Part shown: positions 8,588-16,564 of the stretch, in pieces
Position numbering within the stretch: position 1 is the first letter of the stretch
Layout: each line of letters opens with the position of its first letter
Assembly (NCBI GenBank): GCA_963844405.1
Contig: CAWJNZ010000004.1
Span: 1,054,001-1,118,000, forward strand
Source: DASSUW01 sp963844405
GTDB taxonomy: Bacteria; Actinomycetota; Thermoleophilia; Solirubrobacterales; Solirubrobacteraceae
Length of the DNA stretch: 64,000 nucleotides
Direction of reading: 5' to 3'
The notes under the pieces: generated by a model
Databases searched by the model: none
Told to the model about the DNA's origin: nothing
The model's input: only the letters and a program-made list of their open reading frames with translations
Translations under genes and position numbers: made by a program

Positions 8588-10531
8588 GACGGGCGCGACC
8601 CGGACCGCGAAGCGCCGCTCGCGGAGCCGGATCGCCAGTGTCGGACCCGGGTCGGGCGCCGAATCCTGCGGCTTCGGCCGGATGAGGCGGAAGCGGGAGG
8701 CGTCGCCGAGCGGCACGACCACATAGCCGGACTCGGCGCTCTGGACGTGGAACCACCCGCGGTGCGGGGTGACCGTCGCCTGCGCGCCGGTGGAGGGGAA
8801 CAGCGCCTCGACCCTCCAGCGGCGCGGCGCCTCGACGGTCCAGCTCGTCTCGACGTGGTCGGACCGGAAGCGATGGCGGGTCGTGATCGTGAGCCCCCTA
8901 TCGCGCGTGACCACCTCGGCCTCGAGGGTCTCGAACGCGCCCGCGTAGGGGCGCTTCGGGTACGCCTGCGGGCGGCGGACGGCGCCGCGCGGCGCGTCGA
9001 GCAGCCGCAGCGGCGGCCGGCGCAGGCTGCCGATCGGCCGGCCGCGCTGGCTGGCGACCGTGCGGCGCGGCCCGCGCGCGACCACGCCGAACGACGCCGG
9101 CGGCCGCCCGCCGATGCCGGCCGCCACGCGCATCTCGCCGTCGAACAGCCGCGCCAGCTCCGCGCCGCCGTACGGCAACCGCTCGCGGTCGACCACGGTC
9201 ACCGCCGTGCTGTAGGCCGGGGTGGTGACCGCCAGACGGCCGACGTCGGGGTCGTAGGCGTACAGCGGCGGCGGCTGCTCCGAGGGCAGGGCGCCCAGCC
9301 CGAGCGTGACGGCGCGCGCCGCGTTGGCCTGGATCCGCGCCGCCGACTGGCGCGCCTCGCTCAGGCCGCCCGGCGTGCGGGTGACGCCGAACAGCACGGC
9401 GGGCGGCAGCTGCGTTCCATGGGCGGACCAGCGGTCGAACAGCTCGAGCCCGCGGTCGAACAGGAACTTGGCCCAGCGGCCGTGCTCCGGGGCCGGCTGC
9501 AGCGACGGCGTGGCCGCGATAGCGAGGAGCGCGTTCTGGGCGAGGGTGAACTTGGTCGACTGGTGCCAGCGGCGGAAGCTCGCGCCGGTGTCCCAGTTCA
9601 GGTAGCCCGCGTGCGTGAAGTAGCCGCAGAGCACGCGCTCGACCCACGCGAGCAGCGTGGCGCGCCGGCGCCGCAGCAGCGGGTCCATGCCCGCGCGCAC
9701 GGCCGGCTCGTAGAACTGGAGCGCGCCGCACACGGCGGCCGCGTACTCGGGGTTGTCGAGGTTCGCGCGGGCGCTGGCGCGATCGCCGGGCACGTAGTGG
9801 AAGCGGTAGCCGGGGCCGACCAGCGGGATCTGGAACGGCGGGACGACGCGCGTGAGGGCGTCGGCGAAGCGGCCGAGCTGGAGCCGCGTCTCGTGGTGCA
9901 GCAGGCGGTAGTCCCCCGTCACCGCCGCCGCCCAATGGAAGATCTCGAGCGGCCAGTTGATCTGGTTGAGCCGCAACGCGGGGTAGGCGTAGAACGGGCT
10001 CGTGGCGCAGCGGTGGACCGCGGCGGCGACCACGTCGGCGGTGGCCTGGTCGAGGCCGAGCGGCGCGCGGGCGAGCCACGTCTGCGCGAGCGCGCGGACG
10101 ACCGCCGCGTCGATGGCGACGTGCTGGTGCTCGTGCGAGTCCATCGTCGCGCCCCAGCCCCAGTCGTGTGTCTGGTCGCCGGGGGTGCCGAGCGGCGGCG
10201 GGCCGGTCCCCTCCGGTCGCCAGGGCGGGACCTGGCACAGCCGGCTCGCGATCGCGCGCGCACGGTGATCCTGGCGCGCGGCTCCGCGGTGGCCGGCGAG
10301 CGCCGCCGTGGCGTGGGTGAACAGCAGGTTGGCGTTGATGCTCGTCTCGCCGCGCCCGCCGCTCAGGTAGGAGCCCATGCTGGGCGACCACAGGTCGTCG
10401 AGGAGGTGCTGGCAGCGGTCGGCGAACGCCCAATAGCCCGCGTCGGTCGAGCCGTGGGCCAGCTCGACGCGGCCGAGCAGGCACGCGGCGGCGATCACTG
10501 TGAGCGCGTCCCGCCGCGTGAGTCCGTCCAT
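8525..10531 (-). CDS. Large Tat-type secreted protein of unknown function (paralogue A)
   Basis: A 668-residue protein not assigned to a known enzyme family. The N-terminus TRRDALTVIAAACLLG looks like a twin-arginine signal. It is rich in Trp, Tyr and His, and the middle looks all-helical, with segments such as NANLLFTHATAAL, LNQINWPLEIFHWAAAV, GYFTHAGYLNWDTG and FRRWHQSTKFTLAQNALL. The C-terminal third looks like beta-sandwich and ends with DPGPTLAIRLRERRF. An alpha-barrel plus beta-sandwich layout resembles polysaccharide lyases or heparinase-like proteins, but no catalytic signature is certain. It is clearly homologous to the protein at 58920-60899. The start at 10531 is 19 nt from the divergent transaminase start, so both promoters are compressed into that gap or the neighbouring genes. 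Confidence 0.8.
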   Translation of the reverse strand: MDGLTRRDALTVIAAACLLGRVELAHGSTDAGYWAFADRCQHLLDDLWSPSMGSYLSGGRGETSINANLLFTHATAALAGHRGAARQDHRARAIASRLCQVPPWRPEGTGPPPLGTPGDQTHDWGWGATMDSHEHQHVAIDAAVVRALAQTWLARAPLGLDQATADVVAAAVHRCATSPFYAYPALRLNQINWPLEIFHWAAAVTGDYRLLHHETRLQLGRFADALTRVVPPFQIPLVGPGYRFHYVPGDRASARANLDNPEYAAAVCGALQFYEPAVRAGMDPLLRRRRATLLAWVERVLCGYFTHAGYLNWDTGASFRRWHQSTKFTLAQNALLAIAATPSLQPAPEHGRWAKFLFDRGLELFDRWSAHGTQLPPAVLFGVTRTPGGLSEARQSAARIQANAARAVTLGLGALPSEQPPPLYAYDPDVGRLAVTTPAYSTAVTVVDRERLPYGGAELARLFDGEMRVAAGIGGRPPASFGVVARGPRRTVASQRGRPIGSLRRPPLRLLDAPRGAVRRPQAYPKRPYAGAFETLEAEVVTRDRGLTITTRHRFRSDHVETSWTVEAPRRWRVEALFPSTGAQATVTPHRGWFHVQSAESGYVVVPLGDASRFRLIRPKPQDSAPDPGPTLAIRLRERRFAVRVAPVSAADAAAVAARLQRRQDTRD

Positions 10532-10537
10532 CGGACG

Positions 10538-10543
10538 TATCGT
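10538..10543 (+). promoter_or_regulatory. -10-like hexamer of the transaminase gene (probably leaderless)
   Basis: TATCGT ends 7 nt before the ATG at 10551, which places the expected transcription start at or next to the start codon. AGGG directly abuts the ATG and cannot serve as a normal ribosome-binding site. The gap to the divergent gene is only 19 nt. Confidence 0.4.
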
Positions 10544-10550
10544 GCCAGGG

Positions 10551-11720
10551 ATGGTGACGTTCGCCCGGCGGGCCCAGAATCAGAACGACGAGCTGACCGC
10601 GATCCTGGCCGGCAGCCCCGAGGGCGTGCTCTCGCTGGCCGGCGGCTTCCCCAACCCGGCCACCTTCCCGACGGAGGTGATCGACGAGATCGTCGCCCAG
10701 GTGATGCGCGACGAGCCCGGCGTGGCGTTGCAGTACGGGCCGTGCGAGGGCCTGTTGAGTGTTCGGGAGTACCTGTGCGACCGCCAGGAGCAGGTCCAGG
10801 GCGTGCGGCCGTCGCTCGACGAGCTGATCGTGACGAGCGGCGGCATGGAGTGCATCGCCCTGGTGTGCCAGAGCCTGATCGACCCGGGCGATGTGGTGGC
10901 CGTCGAGGGGCCGACCTACCTGGGCGCGCTGATGGCCTTCGAGCGCTACGAGGCGGAGATCGAGGCGATCCCCATGGACGCCGACGGGCTCGTGGTGGAC
11001 GCGTTGGAGGAGCGGCTGGAGGGTGGGCTGCGGCCGAAGCTGCTGTACGTGATCCCGGAGTTCCAGAACCCGACGGGGCGGACGCTGCCACTGGCGCGTC
11101 GCTCGGCGCTGGTGGAGCTCTGCCGGCGCCACGGGGTGCTGATCCTCGAGGACGTCGCCTACCGCGAGCTGGCCTTCGGCGGCGATCCGCTGCCCTCGCT
11201 GTGGTCGCTCGACCCCGACGTGGTCGTGCAGGCGGGGACGTTCTCGAAGCTGTTCGCACCGGGCGTGCGGATGGGGTGGGCGGCCGGCCCGAGCGAGGTG
11301 ATCGCCCAGCTCGCGGCGGCCAAGCAGACGACCGACCAGTGCTCGGGCGCGCTGGGTCAGAAGCTCGTCGAGGCGTATGGGCGTGGTGGCCACTTCGAGC
11401 GGCGGCTGCCGTCGGCGCGTGACCTGTACGCGTCGCACTGGCGGGCGATGGAGGCGGCGCTGCGCTCGCACATGCCGGCGGGGTGCACGTGGAGCTCGCC
11501 GAGCGGCGGCTTCTTCAGCTGGCTGCGGGTGCCCGGGGTGGACACGATCGCGTTGCGGCCGATCGCCATGGAGGGTGGCGTCTCGTACGTCCCGGGCGCG
11601 CCGTTCTACGCCGGCGACGGCGGCCGCGACGAGCTGCGGCTCTCGTTCAGCTACCTCGCGGAGGCCGAGCTGGGGACCGCGGTCTCGCGGCTGGCGGCGG
11701 TCATCTCGAACGCCGCGTAG
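10551..11720 (+). CDS. PLP-dependent class I/II aminotransferase (LysN/2-aminoadipate type)
   Basis: A 389-residue fold-type I aminotransferase. The N-terminal LSLAGGFPNPATFP is typical of the LysN/MocR-like branch. Also present are ALQYGPCEGLLSVREYL, VTSGGMECIALVCQSLIDPGD, the EGPTYLGAL segment, YVIPEFQNPTG, LILEDVAYREL and the PLP lysine in GTFSKLFAPGVRMGW. It has no DNA-binding domain, so it is the enzyme and not a MocR regulator. It probably transaminates a hydrophobic or dicarboxylic amino acid; the substrate is not readable from sequence. Its 3' end overlaps the convergent amino-acid permease by 70 nt, and an Lrp regulator lies just beyond, so a local amino-acid utilisation unit is plausible. 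Confidence 0.9.
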   Translation: MVTFARRAQNQNDELTAILAGSPEGVLSLAGGFPNPATFPTEVIDEIVAQVMRDEPGVALQYGPCEGLLSVREYLCDRQEQVQGVRPSLDELIVTSGGMECIALVCQSLIDPGDVVAVEGPTYLGALMAFERYEAEIEAIPMDADGLVVDALEERLEGGLRPKLLYVIPEFQNPTGRTLPLARRSALVELCRRHGVLILEDVAYRELAFGGDPLPSLWSLDPDVVVQAGTFSKLFAPGVRMGWAAGPSEVIAQLAAAKQTTDQCSGALGQKLVEAYGRGGHFERRLPSARDLYASHWRAMEAALRSHMPAGCTWSSPSGGFFSWLRVPGVDTIALRPIAMEGGVSYVPGAPFYAGDGGRDELRLSFSYLAEAELGTAVSRLAAVISNAA

Positions 11721-12883
11721 AGCGCCGCGATCGCGGCCGGCACGAGCAGGAAGGGGCCGAAGAAGGCGAGGACGACGGTCACGGCGGCGAACGCGACCGC
11801 CGCCGCGGCTCGCGGGCCCTTGTCGAGCAGGCGGACGCCCGCGGCGGTGGCGGTCACGTAGACGGCGACGAAGCAGGCGCTGCAGGCGCGCACGAGGCCT
11901 TCGACGCTCAGGAGGTCGGCGGCGAGCGGGACGAGCAGGATGGCGCCGACCGCTGCGATGAGGGCGAGCGCGCGGATCGGCTTGCTCAGCGACGTGGGAG
12001 CCGATCTTTCGGCGGCGAGCGCTCCCGCGAGCTTGACGGCCGCGGCGACGTAGGCGTTCATCGTTCCCATCGTGAGCAGCATCGCCAGGGCGGCGGTGGC
12101 CGTGCGGCCGGTCTCTCCCAGGCCGGCCGCCATCAGGTCGGCGATCGGCACCCGCGAGGGCTCGGCGGTGCCGAGCACGCCGACGGTGGCGACCGCCAGC
12201 CCGAGGTAGAGCACGACGACGATGCCGAGCGCGCTGAAGATCGCTCGCGGGAGCTGGCGCGTCGGGTCCTTGAGCTCGCCCGCCAGGTGCGAGACGGCCT
12301 CCCAGCCGATGAACGAGAGCATCAGCAGGCTCGCCGCGGTGCCGATCGCGGCGGCGCCGTGGGGCGCGAACGGCGTCCAATGCTCGGCGCGGCTCTCCGG
12401 CAGGGCAGTGATCACGGCCACGAGGAGCAGCGCGGCCAGCAGCGCGGCGAGGCCGAGCTGGAGGCGCGCCGTCGTGCGGAGGCCGACCGCGTTGGTGACG
12501 AGCACCGTCCCCATCATCGCGGCGGCGGCCGGGACGGCGACCTCCCGCCCGGCGCCCGCCAGCTCGGCCACGTAGAAGCCGCCGACGAGGGCGACCGCGG
12601 GCGCCCCGGTCACCACGCCGGCGAGGAACCACCAGCCGGTCACGCCGCCGGCGCGGGGCCCGAAGGCGGCGCGGGCGTAGGCGGCGGTGCCGCCGGCCTC
12701 GGGGTGGCGGACGCCGAGGGCGGCGAAGGCGATGGCCAGGGGTGCGCTCAGGGCGAGCAGCGCCGCCCAGGCCAGGACCGAGGCCGGCCCGGCCGCCTCG
12801 GCGGCCAGCGCGGGGACGATCAGGACGCCCGGGCCGAGCACCGCGCCGACGTAGAGGGCGGTCGCCGTGCGGGTGGAGAGCAT
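11651..12883 (-). CDS. APC-family amino-acid permease
   Basis: A 410-residue membrane protein with about 12 hydrophobic helices and the APC superfamily start LYVGAVLGPGVLIVPALAAEAAGP, in which the unwound GxGxx region of helix 1 binds the substrate amine. Further APC segments are HPEAGGTAAYARAAFG (helix 2-3) and SFIGWEAVSHLAGELKDPTR (helix 6 region). It should import or exchange amino acids by proton or antiport coupling. The ATG 12883 was chosen because the protein then starts directly in helix 1; longer readings give sequence without hydrophobic or family features. It is divergent from an Lrp-type regulator with a 105-nt gap, a common regulator-target pair. Confidence 0.88.
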   Translation of the reverse strand: MLSTRTATALYVGAVLGPGVLIVPALAAEAAGPASVLAWAALLALSAPLAIAFAALGVRHPEAGGTAAYARAAFGPRAGGVTGWWFLAGVVTGAPAVALVGGFYVAELAGAGREVAVPAAAAMMGTVLVTNAVGLRTTARLQLGLAALLAALLLVAVITALPESRAEHWTPFAPHGAAAIGTAASLLMLSFIGWEAVSHLAGELKDPTRQLPRAIFSALGIVVVLYLGLAVATVGVLGTAEPSRVPIADLMAAGLGETGRTATAALAMLLTMGTMNAYVAAAVKLAGALAAERSAPTSLSKPIRALALIAAVGAILLVPLAADLLSVEGLVRACSACFVAVYVTATAAGVRLLDKGPRAAAAVAFAAVTVVLAFFGPFLLVPAAIAALYAAFEMTAASRETAVPSSASAR

Positions 12884-12988
12884 CGCGACAGTCTGCCGTG
12901 GAAGTCGGGGCGGTTGGTGCTCATTTCCGCCCGCATGAGTTGCTCGTGCGCAATGATCTGCTTCTGCGACCGACCTGAGGAGCCGATC

Positions 12989-13447
12989 ATGCCCCTGGAC
13001 AGCACGGACCGCCGGATGCTGGAGATCGTCCAGCGCGAGGGCCGCATCTCCAACGCCGCGTTGGCGGAGCGGCTCCACCTCTCCCCCTCGCCCTGCCTGC
13101 GCCGGCTCCGCGCTCTGGAGAGCGACGGCGTCATCAGTGGCTACCGGGCGATGCTCGACCGCAAGAAGCTCGGGCTCGGCATGACCGTCTTCGTCGAGCT
13201 CAAGATCGAGGGCCACTCCGAGCGCATCGCCGCGACGATCAGCGAGCGGATCACCGCCGCGCCCGAGGTCGTCTCCGCCCACATCGTCTCCGGCGCGGCG
13301 GACTTCCTGCTCGAGGTCGTGGTCGCCGACCTGGCGGCCTACGAGCGCCTCATGTTCCACACGCTGCTGCGGCTGCCGAACGTCGACGACGTCCGCTCGA
13401 ACTTCGCGCTCCGCACGGTCAAGCCGGCCGGGCCGCTACCCGTGTAG
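12989..13447 (+). CDS. Lrp/AsnC-family transcriptional regulator
   Basis: A 152-residue protein starting MPLDSTDRRMLEIVQREGR. The N-terminal winged helix-turn-helix is ISNAALAERLHLSPSPCLRRLRALESDGVI, followed by the ligand-binding RAM domain with VFVELKI, VVSAHIVSGAADFLLEVVV and the dimer strand NVDDVRSNFALRTV. Lrp/AsnC proteins are octameric feast/famine regulators that bind amino acids. The ATG has a TGAGGAG ribosome-binding site 7 nt upstream. Divergent placement next to the permease suggests it controls that gene and itself from the 105-nt gap. Its last 12 nt overlap the VOC gene, tail to tail. Confidence 0.92.
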   Translation: MPLDSTDRRMLEIVQREGRISNAALAERLHLSPSPCLRRLRALESDGVISGYRAMLDRKKLGLGMTVFVELKIEGHSERIAATISERITAAPEVVSAHIVSGAADFLLEVVVADLAAYERLMFHTLLRLPNVDDVRSNFALRTVKPAGPLPV

Positions 13448-13807
13448 GACCGCCAGGATGTTGCCCGCCGGGTCCCTGAACCACGCGATGTCCGGCCCCT
13501 GGCCGCGCATGATGCCCTTCTCGTCCTGCTCGAAGCCCTCGTAGCGCTCCATCTGGACGCCGCGAGCCGTGAGCTCGTCGACCGCCTTCTCGACGTCGTC
13601 GACGTCGAAGTTGAGGATCGTGAAGTTGGCCGGCTCGTGGTCGGGCTTGGCGTAGATCAACGTGGGCCGCTCACCGCCGTTCAGATGCAGCGTAAGCAGC
13701 CCGTTCTCCTCGGTCACCCGGAGTCCCAGCGTCTCCCCGTAGAACTGCTTGGCCTGCGCGATGTCGGGCACGGCGAAGCCGCTGAATGCCTTCGTCTCGG
13801 CGAACAT
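13436..13807 (-). CDS. VOC-family glyoxalase/dioxygenase-like protein
   Basis: A 123-residue single-module vicinal oxygen chelate protein: SGFAVPDIAQAKQFYGETLGLRV, LTLHLNGGERPTLIYAKPDH, FTILNFDVDDVEKAVDELTARGV, and the closing PDIAWFRDPAGNILAVL. The metal-site positions are only partly conserved, so catalytic activity is uncertain; such proteins include glyoxalases, bleomycin-binding proteins and antibiotic-resistance enzymes. The ATG at 13807 follows an AAAGGAG site. A roughly 420-nt region with hairpins lies upstream, which may carry its promoter and control elements. Confidence 0.85.
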   Translation of the reverse strand: MFAETKAFSGFAVPDIAQAKQFYGETLGLRVTEENGLLTLHLNGGERPTLIYAKPDHEPANFTILNFDVDDVEKAVDELTARGVQMERYEGFEQDEKGIMRGQGPDIAWFRDPAGNILAVLHG

Positions 13808-14228
13808 GTCTCTGCTCCTTTCGTTCCGTGTCTTGTACAGACCGCTCGTAGTTCGCGTACTCATCGCTCTTCGTGCTGGAGTTTGCTGGGGTCGGTCCGC
13901 GGCATGCCCTCCCGCGCGCCGACACCACAGTTTCGGATCCAGGCCCGACCGCCCGGCTCCTTCACAGTTCGCATGTTGGAGAAATCTCCAATGCCGAACT
14001 GTCCTGCCCTGGTGGTGTACAGCAACACCAGGGCAGGACGGTACGCGCGGAACACCCTCCGGAGCGCCGTGTTGCGAGCGCCCGGTTGCCCGGCGACGCG
14101 TCGCGCGCGGCCGTCTCGCGCGGCGAGGCGTGCCTCCGTTGGAGAAATCGACAACGCGGGCGGCCTCAGGGCCGACACCGATGCGCGATGCGGAACCGCC
14201 CGTCGGGCGCGGGCGTACGTGGGGGTGG
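13808..14228. other. Intergenic region with two hairpins and a 12-bp direct repeat
   Basis: No convincing gene is seen in these 421 nt. They hold an imperfect inverted repeat at 13967-13999, a strong one at 14001-14039, and the 12-mer GTTGGAGAAATC at 13975-13986 and again at 14138-14149. Candidate reading frames here lack SD sites and recognisable domains. Confidence 0.6.
13967..14039. repeat. Two adjacent inverted repeats upstream of the VOC gene
   Basis: The first (13967-13999) pairs GTTCGCATGTTGGAGA with TCTCCAATGCCGAAC around AA. The second (14001-14039) is a perfect 14-bp stem, GTCCTGCCCTGGTG with CACCAGGGCAGGAC, around an 11-nt loop; it extends further across one mismatch. They touch each other and lie 160-230 nt upstream of the VOC start. 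There is no U tract, so an operator or structured leader is more likely than a terminator. Confidence 0.6.
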
Positions 14229-14924
14229 ATGAGCGCGCCGAGCTCGTGGCGTCGGTGGGGCCACGTGTTCGGGGCCGCGCTGATCGCTGTGTCGGTCGGG
14301 GCATGCTGGGCCCGAGCGCGTGACGCAACTCGCGCGTCTGGGGATCCGCGAGCCATACCGCACCGGCGCCTGTCCGGACGCGAACCTCGCTCGATCGATC
14401 CCGTCTCGGGCGCGCGGATCGACGTCGCGACCGGCCGCCAGGTGGTCACCCAGCCCTTCGGCGCTCGCCGCGGTCCGCGCGAGTTCGCAGTCGGCGCCGG
14501 CGCCGTCTGGCTCGTGCCCGAGAGAGGCGGCAACCTCGCCGTGGCCGACCTGCGCACCGGGGAGGTGCGTCGGCGCATCCGCACGGGCGTCTCGACGATC
14601 GGCGACGTCGCGCCGGCCGGCCGCACCGTGTGGCTCTCGACCGCCGGGCCCACGGCCGTCATCCGGCTCGACGCGCGCACCGGCCGGCGCCTCGGCAAGC
14701 CGGTACGCGTCGGCGCGACGGCTCTCGACATCGAGGCGACCCCCGAGCGGGCGTGGGTCGACCTGGGTGACGAGAACACGCTCGTCGGCGTCGTCACCCA
14801 TGCGCCGGCGCCCGACCTGCGCGCCGCCAACGGCGGCACCGTGTTCGCGATCGCGCTCGTCGGGATGGGTGCCGTGTGGGTCGCGAACGCCGGCGACTGC
14901 ACGCTCTCCCGCATCGCGCCGTAG
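14229..14924 (+). CDS. Short lipoprotein-like beta-propeller protein
   Basis: A 231-residue reading frame starting MSAPSSWRRWGHVFGAAL, with a hydrophobic stretch ending in VGAC, a possible lipobox. From about residue 55 it shows propeller-blade repeats of the virginiamycin-B-lyase/NHL-like type common in actinobacterial secreted proteins: IDVATGRQVVTQPFG, GAGAVWLVPERGGNLAVADL, RTVWLSTAGPTAVIRLDARTG and GAVWVANAGDCTLSRIAP. Only about three to four blades are present, fewer than a closed propeller. The stretch between the signal and the first blade looks unlike either, so a truncation or frameshift is possible. No ribosome-binding site stands out at 14229. Confidence 0.5.
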   Translation: MSAPSSWRRWGHVFGAALIAVSVGACWARARDATRASGDPRAIPHRRLSGREPRSIDPVSGARIDVATGRQVVTQPFGARRGPREFAVGAGAVWLVPERGGNLAVADLRTGEVRRRIRTGVSTIGDVAPAGRTVWLSTAGPTAVIRLDARTGRRLGKPVRVGATALDIEATPERAWVDLGDENTLVGVVTHAPAPDLRAANGGTVFAIALVGMGAVWVANAGDCTLSRIAP

Positions 14925-15034
14925 CGCGCCGTCGAGAGCCCTCAGGGACAATCTGCAGCGGGCGCGATGAGTTCGCGCGTCGGTGCCGGTCCTATCGAGC
15001 GGCCGAACGAGACCGAGTCAAAGGAGACGGACAT

Positions 15035-15607
15035 ATGGCAGCGCGGATCGTCGTGACGGAGTTCGTATCGCTCGACGGCGTGATGGAGGCTCCGGGAGGC
15101 GAGCCGGGCTTCAAGTACCCCGGGTGGACCTTCGAGTTCGACCGCGGTGACGACGGCAACCAGTTCAAGCTGGACGAGACCCAGCAGGCGGACGCCCTGT
15201 TGATCGGGCGCCGCACCTACGAGAGCTTCGCCGGCGCCTGGCCGCAGCGCGAAGGCGAGTTCGCCGACAAGTTCAACTCGATGCCCAAGTTCGTCGTCTC
15301 GACGACGCTCAAGGACCCGGAGTGGAACAACACGACCGTCCTCGACAGCGGCGACGCGACCGCCGACGTGCGCAAGCTCAAGGAGGAGTTCGACGGCGAG
15401 CTGCAGGTGCCGGGCAGCCACCGGCTCGTCCAGGAGCTGATCGAGAGCGACCTCGTCGACCAGATCAACCTGATGGTCTTCCCGGTGATCCTCGGGACGG
15501 GCAAGAAGGCCTTCGAGGAGACGCCCGACCGGCGCAACCTCCAGCTCAAGGAATCGAAGATCGTCGGCGACGGCGTGCTCGTGCTCGTCTACGAGCGAGG
15601 GACCTGA
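15035..15607 (+). CDS. Dihydrofolate reductase-like (RibD C-terminal fold) protein
   Basis: A 190-residue protein of the DHFR-related RibD-C group: VTEFVSLDGVMEAPGGEPGF at the start, ADALLIGRRTYESFAGAWP, KFVVSTTLKDPEWNNTTVL, then the cofactor and fold segment GELQVPGSHRLVQELIESDLVDQINLMVFPVILGTGK (only key parts quoted). It is probably an NADPH-dependent reductase of unknown substrate; many paralogues occur in actinobacteria. The ATG follows an AAAGGAG site. A nitrilase gene starts 12 nt downstream, so the two are likely co-transcribed. Confidence 0.85.
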   Translation: MAARIVVTEFVSLDGVMEAPGGEPGFKYPGWTFEFDRGDDGNQFKLDETQQADALLIGRRTYESFAGAWPQREGEFADKFNSMPKFVVSTTLKDPEWNNTTVLDSGDATADVRKLKEEFDGELQVPGSHRLVQELIESDLVDQINLMVFPVILGTGKKAFEETPDRRNLQLKESKIVGDGVLVLVYERGT

Positions 15608-15619
15608 GCGAGCCGCGCC

Positions 15620-16543
15620 ATGACGCGGGTCGCAGCCGCGGTCGTCCAAGCCGCTCCCGCAGCGTTCGACGTGGAAGCGACCGTGGCCAAGGTCGAGCGG
15701 CTGACGGCGGACGCCGCCGCCGGCGGGGCGGGCCTGGTGGTGTTCCCGGAGGCGTTCGTGTCGTGCTACCCGCGCGGCATCACCTTCGGTGCGACGGTCG
15801 GCTCGCGCAGCCCGGAGGGTCGGGCGTGGTTCCGGCGGTACTGGGAGTCGTCGGTCGACGTCCCCGGGCCCGTCGTCGACCGGCTCGGGGCGGTCGCCCG
15901 CGAGCACGGCGTCCACGTCGTCATCGGCGTCATCGAGCGCGACGGCGGCACGCTGTACTGCACGGCGCTGTTCCTCGGCCCCGACGGCGCCCTGCTCGGC
16001 AAGCACCGGAAGCTGATGCCGACCGCCGCCGAGCGGCTCGTATGGGGCTACGGCGACGGCTCGACGCTGCCGGTGCTCGACACCGCCGCCGGCCGCCTCG
16101 GCGCGGTCATCTGCTGGGAGAACTACATGCCGCTGCTGCGGATGGCCATGTACGCGAAGGGCGTCCAGGTCTGGTGCGCCCCGACCGCGGACGCGCGCGA
16201 CACGTGGACCGCGACCATGCGCCACATCGCCTGTGAGGGCCGCTGCTTCGTCCTGTCCGCGAACCAGTTCGCGACGCGCGGCGACTACCCGCCCGACTAC
16301 CCGCTCGAGGACGGCGACGACGTCCTCTGCCGCGGCGGCTCGGTGATCGTGTCGCCGCTCGGCGACGTCCTCGCCGGGCCCGCGTTCGGCGAGGAGACGA
16401 TCCTGCACGCCGAGCTCGACCTCGACCGGATCGCCGAGGCGAAGTACGACTTCGACGTCGTCGGCCACTACGCCCGTCCGGACGTCTTCACGCTGAGCGT
16501 CGACGAGCGGCCCCGGCCGCCGGTCGTCGGGCTCGGGCCGTAG
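15620..16543 (+). CDS. Nitrilase-family carbon-nitrogen hydrolase
   Basis: A 307-residue nitrilase-branch enzyme with the catalytic Glu in VVFPEAFVSCYPRG, Lys in LGKHRKLMPTAAERLVWGYGDGS and Cys in GAVICWENYMPLLR. The HRKLMPT and ICWENYMP contexts are those of true nitrilases and cyanide hydratases rather than amidases, so the product should be a carboxylic acid plus ammonia from a nitrile. The C-terminal CRGGSVIVSPLGDVLAGP is also typical. It follows the DHFR-like gene by 12 nt and is followed by RarD 21 nt later. Confidence 0.9.
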   Translation: MTRVAAAVVQAAPAAFDVEATVAKVERLTADAAAGGAGLVVFPEAFVSCYPRGITFGATVGSRSPEGRAWFRRYWESSVDVPGPVVDRLGAVAREHGVHVVIGVIERDGGTLYCTALFLGPDGALLGKHRKLMPTAAERLVWGYGDGSTLPVLDTAAGRLGAVICWENYMPLLRMAMYAKGVQVWCAPTADARDTWTATMRHIACEGRCFVLSANQFATRGDYPPDYPLEDGDDVLCRGGSVIVSPLGDVLAGPAFGEETILHAELDLDRIAEAKYDFDVVGHYARPDVFTLSVDERPRPPVVGLGP

Positions 16544-16552
16544 GGCCGCCGC

Positions 16553-16558
16553 TACCGT
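16553..16558 (+). promoter_or_regulatory. -10-like hexamer of the RarD gene (probably leaderless)
   Basis: TACCGT ends 6 nt before the GTG at 16565. GAGGG immediately precedes the GTG with no spacer. Leaderless transcription of RarD apart from the nitrilase gene is suggested by this spacing, which recurs in the window. Confidence 0.35.
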
Positions 16559-16564
16559 CGAGGG

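Noticed and set aside
8898..12632. A 1244-codon minus-strand open frame across the transaminase and permease region
   Set aside because: It crosses several genes in other frames, is extremely Arg/Pro/Ala-rich and has no domain. Shadow.
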